This document shows, piece by piece, positions 14,996 to 22,171 of a DNA stretch of 39,239 nt. The notes under the pieces are model-generated. The model did not search any database. It was given only the letters and a program-made list of their open reading frames with translations, and was not told the origin of the DNA. This DNA comes from Actinomycetes bacterium (GTDB taxonomy: Bacteria; Actinomycetota; Actinomycetes; S36-B12; UBA10799), in NCBI GenBank assembly GCA_029779995.1, contig JAKOZM010000556.1:1-39239 (forward strand), given 5' to 3'. The stretch's first letter is position 1. Each line of letters begins with the position of its first letter. The position numbers were made by a program, and so were the translations under genes.

Positions 14996-15280
14996 TCAGC
15001 AGACCTCGAACTCCCAGATCTGAGATCCGGTGGCCGCCGGCCGCGCGTTGCCATGTCCGGCCGCGAACTGCTGGGATTCCCGCCAAGCCTCGTAGGATGC
15101 CTGATCCTCCCACCGGGTGTAGACCAAGTACTCCTGCGTGCCGGAGAGCGGACGCAGTAGCTCAAAATGCTGGAATCCCGGGGCGCTGTCGACCGCGCCC
15201 TTGCGGGCGGCGAAGCGAGCCTCGAGCGTTTCGGCCTGGTCGGCGGGCACGGTCAGGACATTCACGACGACATACGACAT
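14996..15280 (-). CDS. IsdG/MhuD-like heme-degrading monooxygenase (ABM domain)
   Basis: The protein has 94 residues, the normal size of the antibiotic-biosynthesis-monooxygenase fold. It has Asn7, Trp66 and His76, the triad that positions and ligates heme in IsdG, IsdI and MhuD. The segments SPGF-like SAPGFQHFELLRPLSG, RWEDQASYEAW and PAATGSQIWEFEV closely follow M. tuberculosis MhuD as I remember it. It would open the porphyrin ring and release iron in the cytoplasm. Identification rests on the triad and overall similarity; other ABM proteins act on quinones or polyketides. It sits between crtE-crtI and the divergent metF. Confidence 0.8.
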   Translation of the reverse strand: MSYVVVNVLTVPADQAETLEARFAARKGAVDSAPGFQHFELLRPLSGTQEYLVYTRWEDQASYEAWRESQQFAAGHGNARPAATGSQIWEFEVC

Positions 15281-15286
15281 GGTTCG

Positions 15287-15292
15287 ACCCTA
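15287..15292 (-). promoter_or_regulatory. -10 box for the heme monooxygenase gene
   Basis: Minus-strand TAGGGT ends 6 nt before the ATG at 15280; no Shine-Dalgarno is present. It is one of a divergent pair with the metF promoter about 50 bp away. Confidence 0.5.
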
Positions 15293-15336
15293 CGCCCCGC
15301 GGGGGAGCAGGGGTCGGGGTGAGGGATCGGGCCGAT

Positions 15337-15342
15337 TACACT
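15337..15342 (+). promoter_or_regulatory. -10 box for leaderless metF
   Basis: TACACT ends 7 nt before the ATG at 15350. The same hexamer at the same distance precedes pknL. Confidence 0.55.
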
Positions 15343-15349
15343 CTGGCGC

Positions 15350-16237
15350 ATGCCTGCCACCCGGTCCACCGTGCGCGAACGGATCGACGGCGGTGGTACC
15401 TCATTCTCCTTCGAGTTCTTCCCACCCAAGACGGCTGACGGTCTGCGTCACCTTTGGGACGCCATCAGGCGTTTGGAACCGTTGGCTCCCACGCTGGTAT
15501 CGGTGACCTACGGGGCCGGCGGCACCACTCGGGATCGGACCGTGGAGATCACCCAGCAGATTGCCCATGAGACGACCTTGACCCCGATGGGGCACCTCAC
15601 CTGTGTGGGGTCGACGGTGGCTGAGTTACGCGCCGTGATCGCGGCGTACGCCGATGCCGGGGTGCATCATGTCCTGGCCCTGCGCGGGGACCCGCCCGGC
15701 GGGCCGCAGGCGCCGTGGGTGTCCACGCCGCACGGATTGGAACACGCCGACGAACTCGTCGAATTGATCGCCTCCCTCGGTGAGTTCAGCATCGGGGTGG
15801 CGGCCTTCCCCGATGTCCACCCCAATTCGCCATCGCTGGCGTTCGACGTCCAAGTGCTCAAGGACAAGCAGGACCGCGGCGCGGATTTCGCCATGACGCA
15901 GATGTTCTTCGACATCGACTCCTACTTCCGCCTCGTCGATGCGGCCACGGCCGCGGGGGTCACCATGCCTCTGATCCCGGGGGTAATGCCGGTGACCAAT
16001 GTCCGGCAGGTCGAGCGGTTCGCGCAGTTGTCCGGTACGGCTCTTCCGGGGGACATGGTGCAGCGGTTCGAGGCCATCGCGGACGACGCCGAAGCGGTCA
16101 CCGAGCTCGGCGTCGAGTACGCCTCCCAGTTGTGCGCCCAACTGCTGGAGCGCGGGGCTCCTGGGCTGCACTTCTACACGCTGAACCGCTCGTTCTCCAC
16201 GTTGCGGGTGTACCGCGATCTAGGCTTGACGGTGTGA
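15350..16237 (+). CDS. metF: 5,10-methylenetetrahydrofolate reductase
   Basis: Reduces methylene-THF to methyl-THF for methionine synthesis, using FAD. The 295-residue single-domain protein has the N-terminal FEFFPPKTADG motif with the catalytic-region Glu. Further blocks are SVTYGAGGTTRDRT, LRGDPPGG, FPDVHP and FAMTQMFFD, then a GLHFYTLNRS end, all characteristic of bacterial MetF. Rv2172c lies in the same relative place in M. tuberculosis. Its stop overlaps the GTG of the CDP-alcohol phosphotransferase gene, which is therefore coupled to it. Confidence 0.95.
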   Translation: MPATRSTVRERIDGGGTSFSFEFFPPKTADGLRHLWDAIRRLEPLAPTLVSVTYGAGGTTRDRTVEITQQIAHETTLTPMGHLTCVGSTVAELRAVIAAYADAGVHHVLALRGDPPGGPQAPWVSTPHGLEHADELVELIASLGEFSIGVAAFPDVHPNSPSLAFDVQVLKDKQDRGADFAMTQMFFDIDSYFRLVDAATAAGVTMPLIPGVMPVTNVRQVERFAQLSGTALPGDMVQRFEAIADDAEAVTELGVEYASQLCAQLLERGAPGLHFYTLNRSFSTLRVYRDLGLTV

Positions 16238-16869
16238 CGCGTACCCAGTATTTCGAGCGTTGGGCGACGCTGCACGGAGGTCTGGATCCGCGGACCTCGA
16301 TCCCCGTCCAGGCCTGGCTTACGATCACCTACCTGCTGGCCCGTCCGCTGGCCCTGCTGCGGTTGAGCCCCAACGCAGTCACGATCCTGGGACTGCTGAT
16401 CGGGCTGACAGTGCCGGTCTGGGTGCTGCGCGACCAGCTCTTCCTGGCGGGAGCGGTGGCGTTGGCCGCCGGCATCATCGACAACCTCGACGGGGCCGTG
16501 GCGATCATGACCGACAAGTCCAGCGACTTTGGGTACGTGCTGGACAGCGTGGCTGATCGAGTGGGTGATGTAGCGCTGCTCGTGGGTCTAGGTCTCGCCG
16601 CGGACAACCCCTGGCCCGCCGTGGCAGCCGCGCTGCTGTCGTTCTTGCAGGAGTACACGAGGGCTCGTGCGTACGCGGTGGGTTTCACCGAAATCGGCGT
16701 GATCAGTCTGTCCGAGCGCCCGACCCGGGTCCTGATCAGCGGAATGTTCCTCATCGCGGCGGCGGTCGCGGGTCCGTTGTGGGCGCAGTTGGGCGGCTGG
16801 ATCGCCTTGCTGCTGAGCCTGTTCGGCTTCGGTCAGGTGATGTGGGCGGTGCGCAGCCGGTTGGGGTGA
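16234..16869 (+). CDS. CDP-alcohol phosphatidyltransferase family membrane protein
   Basis: The 211-residue polytopic protein (about six helices) would join a CDP-linked lipid headgroup donor to an alcohol acceptor in the membrane. The family motif is visible as DNLDGAVA followed by FGYVLDSVADRVGD, which supplies all four metal-binding aspartates (DxxDG ... GxxxDxxxD). The Arg that normally follows DGxxA is Ile here (DGAVAI), an unusual change in a CDP-contacting position. The GTG at 16234 overlaps the metF stop. Substrate is unknown; a phosphatidylglycerol- or inositol-phosphate synthase-like role cannot be chosen from sequence. It ends 9 bp from the convergent crtD-like gene. Confidence 0.8.
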   Translation: MTRTQYFERWATLHGGLDPRTSIPVQAWLTITYLLARPLALLRLSPNAVTILGLLIGLTVPVWVLRDQLFLAGAVALAAGIIDNLDGAVAIMTDKSSDFGYVLDSVADRVGDVALLVGLGLAADNPWPAVAAALLSFLQEYTRARAYAVGFTEIGVISLSERPTRVLISGMFLIAAAVAGPLWAQLGGWIALLLSLFGFGQVMWAVRSRLG

Positions 16870-16878
16870 GCAGAACGC

Positions 16879-18336
16879 TCACGCCCGGCCGATCTCGTCA
16901 GCGACGATCTCGGCCCCCATCCCGACCAGCGGAAGGCCGCCCCCCGGGTGCGCAGAACCTCCGACCAAGAACAGCCCGGGCACCGCACTGCGATTGCCGG
17001 GTCGCAGAGCCGTCGAGGTGCGCCCGTTGCTCGACATGCCGTAGATGCTGCCGCCGGGAGACACTGTGGTTCGTTCCAGGTCGACCGGTGTGCGGATCTC
17101 GCGCCACCGCAGGCGCCCCCGCAGATCAACTCCGCGTCTGGCCAGCACGGCCAGGATGTGGTCGGCGTACGCCTGCCCGCCGTCATCCCAGGACATGCCG
17201 GCCGCTGCGTTGATCAGGACGAACCAGGCCTCGCTACCGGCGGGGCGCATCGTGGGATCGTCGGGCACACACGCGTAGATCGCAGGATCGGGTAGCGGCA
17301 CCGGAGACGAGCTGAACAGGCCGTCGAACTCCGCGTCGTAGTCGGCGGGGAACCAGACGTTGTGGTGGCGGATCCCGGGGGTCGTACCGTCCACCGCCAG
17401 CAGCATGACGAACCCGGAGAAGGAGGGCTGCATGCGCCCAAGCCGGCGCCGCGCCGTCTTGGCGCGGCGATCCGTCACGAGGGTGTCGTAGACGGTGCGC
17501 GCATCGGCGTCGGCCACCACCAGGTCGAAGCGCTGGTGGCCGGCAGCGATGACTCCTGTGACACCACCGGCGTCGGTGGTGATCTGTTCGACCCACGTGT
17601 CGAAATGGAACGTGACACCCAATTGCAGACATCGCTCAAAAAGGGCGGCCGCCAAGGTGTGCAGCCCGCCGCCGATGTGCCAAACCCCGAAGGCCTGCTC
17701 GACGAAGGGGATGGTGACCAGGGCGGCGGGGCTTCGCCGGGGGTCCGAACCGGTGTAAGTGGCGTAGCGATCGAGCATCATGCGGGCCCGCGGGTCGGAC
17801 AGCGTCGCGTTGCCCAGCGACCGCATGCTCTGCCACGGGGCCACCGTCCGCAGACTCTTGCGGGAACGGGCCAGTGGGAGCAGGTCGCGGTAGCCCGTGA
17901 GCGCCGTTCCCAGGACATCCTGCCTGGTCAGCGCCCAGATGTCGGCTGCTCGGCGCAGTAGCGTCCGCCACTCGTATTCGCTGTCCCCCCCGAACGCCTG
18001 TCCCACAGCATGGGCACACGCCCCGATGCCCGCCCCGGGCAGTGTCGCGCGGCTGCCGTCTGCGAAGTGGTAGGCGAAGGCGGGATCGACCTCCTGCAGG
18101 TCCACCGAGTCCTCGAGGCTGCGGCCGGTCTTGAGGAAGAGGTCCCGATACACCGCTGGCAGTGTCAGGGTGCTCGGGCCGAGGTCGAACCCGAAGCCGT
18201 CTCGGCGCAGGCCGGCATTCTTGCCCCCGGGGCCGCTGAACTGCTCGAACACCGTGACGTCGTGGCGCTTGGCGGCCAGGCGGGCCGCGACGGCCAGTCC
18301 ACCCATTCCGGCTCCCACAACCGCCACTTTGGCCAC
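16879..18336 (-). CDS. crtD: CrtD-like carotenoid desaturase (second CrtI-family enzyme)
   Basis: This 485-residue FAD protein has the Rossmann start VAVVGAGMGGLAVAARLAAK and the PGGKNAGLRRDGFGFDLGPSTLTLP block. Its C-terminal LFLVGGSAHPGGGLPLVGMGAEIVADE is the form usual in CrtD/1-hydroxycarotenoid 3,4-desaturases and related oxidases rather than in phytoene desaturase. A 3',4'-desaturase acting after CruF hydration fits the nearby cruF, cruG and crtA genes. I chose the GTG at 18336 because the FAD motif follows at once and a TAACCT box lies 7 nt upstream; an alternative start at 18414 adds 26 residues. A ketolase or oxidase function (CrtP/CrtNb-like) remains possible. Confidence 0.82.
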   Translation of the reverse strand: MAKVAVVGAGMGGLAVAARLAAKRHDVTVFEQFSGPGGKNAGLRRDGFGFDLGPSTLTLPAVYRDLFLKTGRSLEDSVDLQEVDPAFAYHFADGSRATLPGAGIGACAHAVGQAFGGDSEYEWRTLLRRAADIWALTRQDVLGTALTGYRDLLPLARSRKSLRTVAPWQSMRSLGNATLSDPRARMMLDRYATYTGSDPRRSPAALVTIPFVEQAFGVWHIGGGLHTLAAALFERCLQLGVTFHFDTWVEQITTDAGGVTGVIAAGHQRFDLVVADADARTVYDTLVTDRRAKTARRRLGRMQPSFSGFVMLLAVDGTTPGIRHHNVWFPADYDAEFDGLFSSSPVPLPDPAIYACVPDDPTMRPAGSEAWFVLINAAAGMSWDDGGQAYADHILAVLARRGVDLRGRLRWREIRTPVDLERTTVSPGGSIYGMSSNGRTSTALRPGNRSAVPGLFLVGGSAHPGGGLPLVGMGAEIVADEIGRA

Positions 18337-18343
18337 GGTGTCG

Positions 18344-18349
18344 AGGTTA
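18344..18349 (-). promoter_or_regulatory. -10 box for leaderless crtD-like gene
   Basis: Minus-strand TAACCT ends 7 nt before the GTG at 18336. It decides the start codon for the desaturase and implies a leaderless mRNA. Confidence 0.55.
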
Positions 18350-18414
18350 GCGAGCAGTGACAGGTGAGGTTCAGGGCGGTGGTGTCTGGCTGCGGCACAC
18401 GGCTCGGTACTCAC

Positions 18415-18420
18415 TATCGT
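18415..18420 (+). promoter_or_regulatory. -10 box for the VanX-like gene
   Basis: TATCGT ends 6 nt before a GTG at 18427 in the correct frame. It is divergent from the crtD-like promoter, about 70 bp apart. Confidence 0.4.
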
Positions 18421-18426
18421 GTCGAT

Positions 18427-19137
18427 GTGGACGACCTACCCGACTACGACTGGGCCAGCTACGAACCTGCGAAAGCGGGGGTGCACCGCGGGTCCTGGCA
18501 GGCGGGGCTGGCCCCGATCCCGATCGCCGAGGAGCCGGCTGCGCTGCCGGACGCTCCGAGCGGGGTGGCCGACGATCTGGTGTCGGTGGGCGATCCGCGC
18601 ATCCGGATTATGGGTGCCTACTTTCACGAAGACTGGCCATACGCGATCCCGGGGGCCTGGCTACGCCCGGCCGCCTGCGAGCGACTACTGGGGGCCGTGC
18701 GCTCGCTACCGCGCGACTTTGGACTGGCCGTTTGGGACGCCTGGCGTGACCCCCGGTTGCAGGCCGCCCTTTACAACCGGGTGTACGCAGACACCAGTGT
18801 GCCGGCCGGTTTCGTGGCTTACCCCGATCCCGACCCGCGGCACTGCCCGCCGCATGCCAGCGGTGGGACCGTGGACCTCACATTGACGTTCAGACACGTC
18901 CCACTCTCGCTGGGAACGATGTTCGACGCCTTCATACCGGACGCGGCTGCTGGGGCGTTGGAGCCCGATGGGCCGGTGCTGGAACGTGATCTGCGGCGCC
19001 TGCTGGCCGCGGCGATGAGCGGCGCCGGATTTGTGCAGCACCCCCAGGAGTGGTGGCATTGGGAGTACGGCACCCGCTACTGGGCTGCTATCACCGGACA
19101 CGACGCGCTGTTCGGTCATGCCGTACCGCCGCGCTGA
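18427..19137 (+). CDS. D-alanyl-D-alanine dipeptidase (VanX/DdpX family)
   Basis: Zinc dipeptidase of peptidase family M15D. From the GTG at 18427 the protein has 236 residues with zinc ligands His143 and Asp150 (HASGGTVD), the catalytic Glu208 and the zinc ligand His211 (EWWH). The spacing 7-58-3 is the same as His116, Asp123, Glu181, His184 of VanX. The DAWRDPRLQAALYNRVYA block with the conserved Arg is also present. It has no signal peptide, so it would act in the cytoplasm on D-Ala-D-Ala. There is no vanH, vanA or vanRS nearby, so resistance is not implied; peptidoglycan turnover or D-amino-acid use is more likely. Confidence 0.88.
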   Translation: MDDLPDYDWASYEPAKAGVHRGSWQAGLAPIPIAEEPAALPDAPSGVADDLVSVGDPRIRIMGAYFHEDWPYAIPGAWLRPAACERLLGAVRSLPRDFGLAVWDAWRDPRLQAALYNRVYADTSVPAGFVAYPDPDPRHCPPHASGGTVDLTLTFRHVPLSLGTMFDAFIPDAAAGALEPDGPVLERDLRRLLAAAMSGAGFVQHPQEWWHWEYGTRYWAAITGHDALFGHAVPPR

Positions 19138-19146
19138 GCGCACGCG

Positions 19147-20202
19147 TCACGGCACCGATCGTCCGCTCCACGACAGCATGCCCCGGCGCCGCGCTCGCAC
19201 CGACCGCCAGTGCAGGTAAGTCAGAGCGACGACCGATCCTGGATGCGCGAACGTGCCGAGCAGGCTCTGCTCGGTGCGCCTGGCCACCAGCAGGCGTCCG
19301 GCGACTGCCGCCCCATAGGCCAGCAAGGCGGGCCCGCGGGTGCGCCGGTGCGCGAGTCCGGCCAGCGGCAGCACGTACATCACATTGAGTAGTGCCACGA
19401 TCGCCGGGCCGAATGCGTCATGCAGCGACTTGGTGTAACCGGCCACCATCTGCGCATCATCGGCGTACATGTGACAGGTGGCGATGTGCGTGCCGTCGGC
19501 CATCGCCGCGGTGAAGCCCGCAGCCTTCAGAGCCCGGACCAGGGCCAGATCCTCGAGCACTTCGGCGCGCACGGCCTCGTGCCCACCGGCCGCCTCGTAT
19601 GCGTGCCGGCGAACCGCGAGGAACTGCCCGTTACCCGCGCTGAGCATCGGGTGGGCACTGGACTCGGCCAGGCGCAGGGGCAGGAAAGTCATCCACGACC
19701 ACTGCAGCAGCGGTTGCACGAGGCCCTGCAGCGGGCCGGACACGATCTGGCGCGGATAGGGGCACACCAGATCGATATCGGCGAGTAACGCTGCCGCGCG
19801 CGCCGCAGCGTCCGGGGCGAGGACGACATCGGCGTCAACGAAGACGAGGACGTCGCCGCTGGCCGCCGCCGCGAGCCGGGCACACGCCCATGGTTTGCCC
19901 AGCCAGCCGGGCGGCGGCTCCTGCACACCCCTGATCACAGTGAGACCGGCCTGCTCCACCAGGTCCGCCGTGCCGTCACTGGAGTTGTCATCCAGCACCA
20001 GGATCTCGGCCACACCATCCAGCGCGGTGAGGCTGGCCAGGGTGGGACCGATGCGGTGCGCCTCGTCGCGGGCAGGCAGCAGCACACTGATCCGGGCCTC
20101 TGTGGTGCCGCGATCGGGGGTGCGCAGATGACGCAGATTGACTGCAGACATGGCGGTGGCCCCGGCGCACATCCCTGCGACCACCATGAGGAACCGCCTC
20201 AT
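19147..20202 (-). CDS. cruG: GT2 glycosyltransferase, CruG-like carotenoid glycosyltransferase
   Basis: The 351-residue protein has an N-terminal membrane anchor (MRRFLMVVAGMCAGATAMSAV). The GT-A domain has the nucleotide-sugar motifs ISVLLPARDEAHRI, ILVLDDNSSDGT, VFVDADVVL (DxD) and EVLEDLALV (ED), and two or three C-terminal membrane helices follow. Glycosyltransferases of this layout next to cruF are CruG, which adds a sugar to the 2'-hydroxyl of hydrated carotenoids in cyanobacteria. The ATG at 20202 overlaps the cruF stop (ATGA). A longer in-frame reading to 20562 is antisense-free but lies inside cruF and is not used. The sugar donor is unknown. Confidence 0.85.
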   Translation of the reverse strand: MRRFLMVVAGMCAGATAMSAVNLRHLRTPDRGTTEARISVLLPARDEAHRIGPTLASLTALDGVAEILVLDDNSSDGTADLVEQAGLTVIRGVQEPPPGWLGKPWACARLAAAASGDVLVFVDADVVLAPDAAARAAALLADIDLVCPYPRQIVSGPLQGLVQPLLQWSWMTFLPLRLAESSAHPMLSAGNGQFLAVRRHAYEAAGGHEAVRAEVLEDLALVRALKAAGFTAAMADGTHIATCHMYADDAQMVAGYTKSLHDAFGPAIVALLNVMYVLPLAGLAHRRTRGPALLAYGAAVAGRLLVARRTEQSLLGTFAHPGSVVALTYLHWRSVRARRRGMLSWSGRSVP

Positions 20203-20924
20203 CGGTGCCACCACCGCCACCCGGCTGGGACAGCCAACACGGCCATACCCACCCCACCGACCAGGGCGACACCGATCCGGTCGAGGAACACGGCATTCGC
20301 CACGATCCCCCCGATCCACATCCAGGCGTAGAGCGTCAGCGGAACCCCGAGGTCGACCTGCTTGTGCGGCAACCGGTTGAGGACAGCCATCAGCAACAGC
20401 GTGCCGACCAGCCACCCCGCGTAGTTCTGCAGCGGGATGCCCGGGATGCCGGGGAGATCCGGTGTTGTGGTCAACCACACCCAGTAGCCCTCGCCGACCA
20501 TCTGTGGATCCAGGAAGAAGTCCCAGGTGGTCAGGCCCACGGCCGCCAGTGGCACGACCCAACGGGTGGTCACCGATCGGGCGAGGAGTAACGCGGGATA
20601 GGACATCATCAGCCAGGCCAGCGGCACGATCACCGGCACGCCGAACAGTTGCGGTTGCAGTGTCTGGGCGTAGTAATAGTCACCGAAGGGCCAGCCCGTC
20701 TTACTACCGAGCAGCTCGATGAGCAGACCATAGGTGGTGGCGATGGCGGCAAAGGCCGCCGTCCAGCGGCCGCCGAACCGGGTCCAGGCGTGGGCCACTG
20801 AGGCACTGGTGAACAGCAGTACGACGACTGTGGTGATTGCTGCACGCTCCCCGGCGGGCACCAGGATCCATGCGATCTGGGCCAGGATGCTCAGTCCGGT
20901 GAGGGCCCAGGGCAGGCGTCTCAC
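20199..20924 (-). CDS. cruF: Carotenoid 1',2'-hydratase, CruF family
   Basis: This 241-residue integral membrane protein has about seven helices. The segments YGLLIELLGSKTGWPFGDYYY, VPLAWLMMSYPALLLAR, TTWDFFLDPQMV and LQNYAGWLVGTLLL contain the conserved Glu, Asp and Asn of the CruF/DUF422 family. The family adds water across the psi-end double bond of gamma-carotene or bisanhydrobacterioruberin to give a 1'-hydroxyl. It starts at a GTG overlapping the crtA stop (GTGA), in the middle of a four-gene coupled operon. Confidence 0.9.
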   Translation of the reverse strand: MRRLPWALTGLSILAQIAWILVPAGERAAITTVVVLLFTSASVAHAWTRFGGRWTAAFAAIATTYGLLIELLGSKTGWPFGDYYYAQTLQPQLFGVPVIVPLAWLMMSYPALLLARSVTTRWVVPLAAVGLTTWDFFLDPQMVGEGYWVWLTTTPDLPGIPGIPLQNYAGWLVGTLLLMAVLNRLPHKQVDLGVPLTLYAWMWIGGIVANAVFLDRIGVALVGGVGMAVLAVPAGWRWWHR

Positions 20925-21583
20925 CACAGCGGATTCCCGATGACGTCGATGACGGCGAACCTGGCGAAGAGCTCCTCGGCGTACCAGCCGCTGGCGTGTG
21001 TCTGCTCGATCACCGCCCGGTGCTCCGGTACGGCGTAAGCGAACTTCTTGATGGCCGCGGGGTCCGACCAAACGCTGAAGGTGCCCTGCAGGCCGATCGG
21101 CGCCTCGCCGATGCCGATGCGGTAGAGCAGTCCCGGTTGCTCATCGAGAATCCCAGCCACCGGCGGCACCGCCTGCTGGAACTGCCGCCATTGCCGCGTC
21201 TTGACCCTGGCCCTGGTGATCGCCGCCACCGGACCAGGCCATGTGCGCAGACCCGGGTCGGCGATGAACGGGCTGTGCCCCGACCATTGGCCGTGGCTGG
21301 CGATGGTCGACAGTTCCAGGCGCGTGTGGATCGGGGTCAGGCGTTCCCACCGGCGCGTCGTGGGTCGCAGGGGGAGCGGGTCACCGGTCCAGACGGTGAG
21401 CAGCGCCCACTGCCGCAGATCGGCGTCGGCGGCGGTGAACTGGCGTCCGGCGCCGGTCCCGAGCGACTTGTGGAAGGCGAGCCCGGGCACGTTCCGCAAA
21501 GCGAACGGGTCCCGCGCCATCCGCCACAAGGCGCCCGGGATGCGAGACGTCGGCACCTGCCAGACGTCGAGGAGCACGGTCAT
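20921..21583 (-). CDS. crtA: Spheroidene monooxygenase (CrtA)-like protein
   Basis: The 220-residue protein follows the CrtA family outline. A hydrophobic first strand and a helix (MARDPFALRNVPGLAFHKSLGTGAG) are followed by ALLTVWTG. The later half has RIGIGEAPIGLQGTFSVWSD and FAYAVPEHRAVIEQTHASGWYAEELFARFAV. CrtA of purple bacteria is a heme-containing oxygenase that puts a keto group at C-2 of hydrated acyclic ends. C-2 is the position next to the carbon hydroxylated by CruF, and the gene is coupled to ybaK upstream and cruF downstream. I therefore infer oxidation at C-2' of the open end. Heme binding cannot be seen directly. Confidence 0.8.
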   Translation of the reverse strand: MTVLLDVWQVPTSRIPGALWRMARDPFALRNVPGLAFHKSLGTGAGRQFTAADADLRQWALLTVWTGDPLPLRPTTRRWERLTPIHTRLELSTIASHGQWSGHSPFIADPGLRTWPGPVAAITRARVKTRQWRQFQQAVPPVAGILDEQPGLLYRIGIGEAPIGLQGTFSVWSDPAAIKKFAYAVPEHRAVIEQTHASGWYAEELFARFAVIDVIGNPLW

Positions 21584-22068
21584 TCGGCCGGGGCCTCGCC
21601 GACTTCGCCGGCATTGCCGGCAGTGACCCGCAGAATCTCGTCATAACTGGTGTGGAACACATACTGCGGGTGCCCGGCGCCGGCCCAGATCTGGCGTTGT
21701 CGCGACAGCGTCACATCAACCAGGGTCGTGAGCGGTTTCGGATGGCCGACCGGGGCGATCCCGCCGGGTAACTGGCCGGTGTGCGAGCGGGTGTAGGAGG
21801 CGTCGGCCAACAGCACTCGGCGGCTCTCGGTGAGAGCGGCCAGTTTCAAGGGATCTGGGCGGTGGGATCCTGAGATCACCACCAGCAGGGGTCGGCCGTC
21901 GGCCACGAACACCGAGCAGGTGGCGATCGCTGACTTCGGGACCTCCAGCGCCTGGGCGGCAGACGTCGCCGTCGACACTGAGTCCGGCAGGGCGCGGATC
22001 CGCTCGTGGATCCCCAAGTCGGCCAGCGCAGCGTCCACCCGCCTGACCTGCGGCGGGTAGGACTGCAT
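21580..22068 (-). CDS. YbaK/EbsC-domain protein (aminoacyl-tRNA deacylase-like)
   Basis: The 162-residue single-domain protein covers the whole YbaK fold: EVPKSAIATCSVFV, LVVISGSHRPDPLKLAAL, HTGQLPGGIAPVGHPKPL and a C-terminal HTSYDEILRVT. Family members hydrolyse misacylated tRNA-Pro or relatives, using a conserved Lys region and a GGI/V-x-P-x-G loop, both present. Here it is the first gene of an operon with crtA, cruF and cruG (ATGA overlap with crtA), an unexpected partner. This may simply reflect a shared promoter. The start codon is preceded by a leaderless promoter. Confidence 0.85.
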   Translation of the reverse strand: MQSYPPQVRRVDAALADLGIHERIRALPDSVSTATSAAQALEVPKSAIATCSVFVADGRPLLVVISGSHRPDPLKLAALTESRRVLLADASYTRSHTGQLPGGIAPVGHPKPLTTLVDVTLSRQRQIWAGAGHPQYVFHTSYDEILRVTAGNAGEVGEAPAE

Positions 22069-22075
22069 GACGTTC

Positions 22076-22081
22076 AGCCTA
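22076..22081 (-). promoter_or_regulatory. -10 box for the ybaK-crtA-cruF-cruG operon
   Basis: Minus-strand TAGGCT ends 7 nt before the ATG at 22068 with no Shine-Dalgarno. It is the same hexamer as before crtE, so the two carotenoid transcripts share a promoter type. Confidence 0.5.
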
Positions 22082-22171
22082 TTGCGGGACGGCGGATAAG
22101 GTGCAGGTCACGGTCGTGAGTGTCCTTCGCCGGTGCGGCGAGGCAGTGCCCCGACTCAGCGCCACCCCACA

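Noticed and set aside
18427..19137. Vancomycin resistance locus
   Set aside because: Only a VanX-type dipeptidase is present; no VanH, VanA-type ligase or VanRS is within the window.
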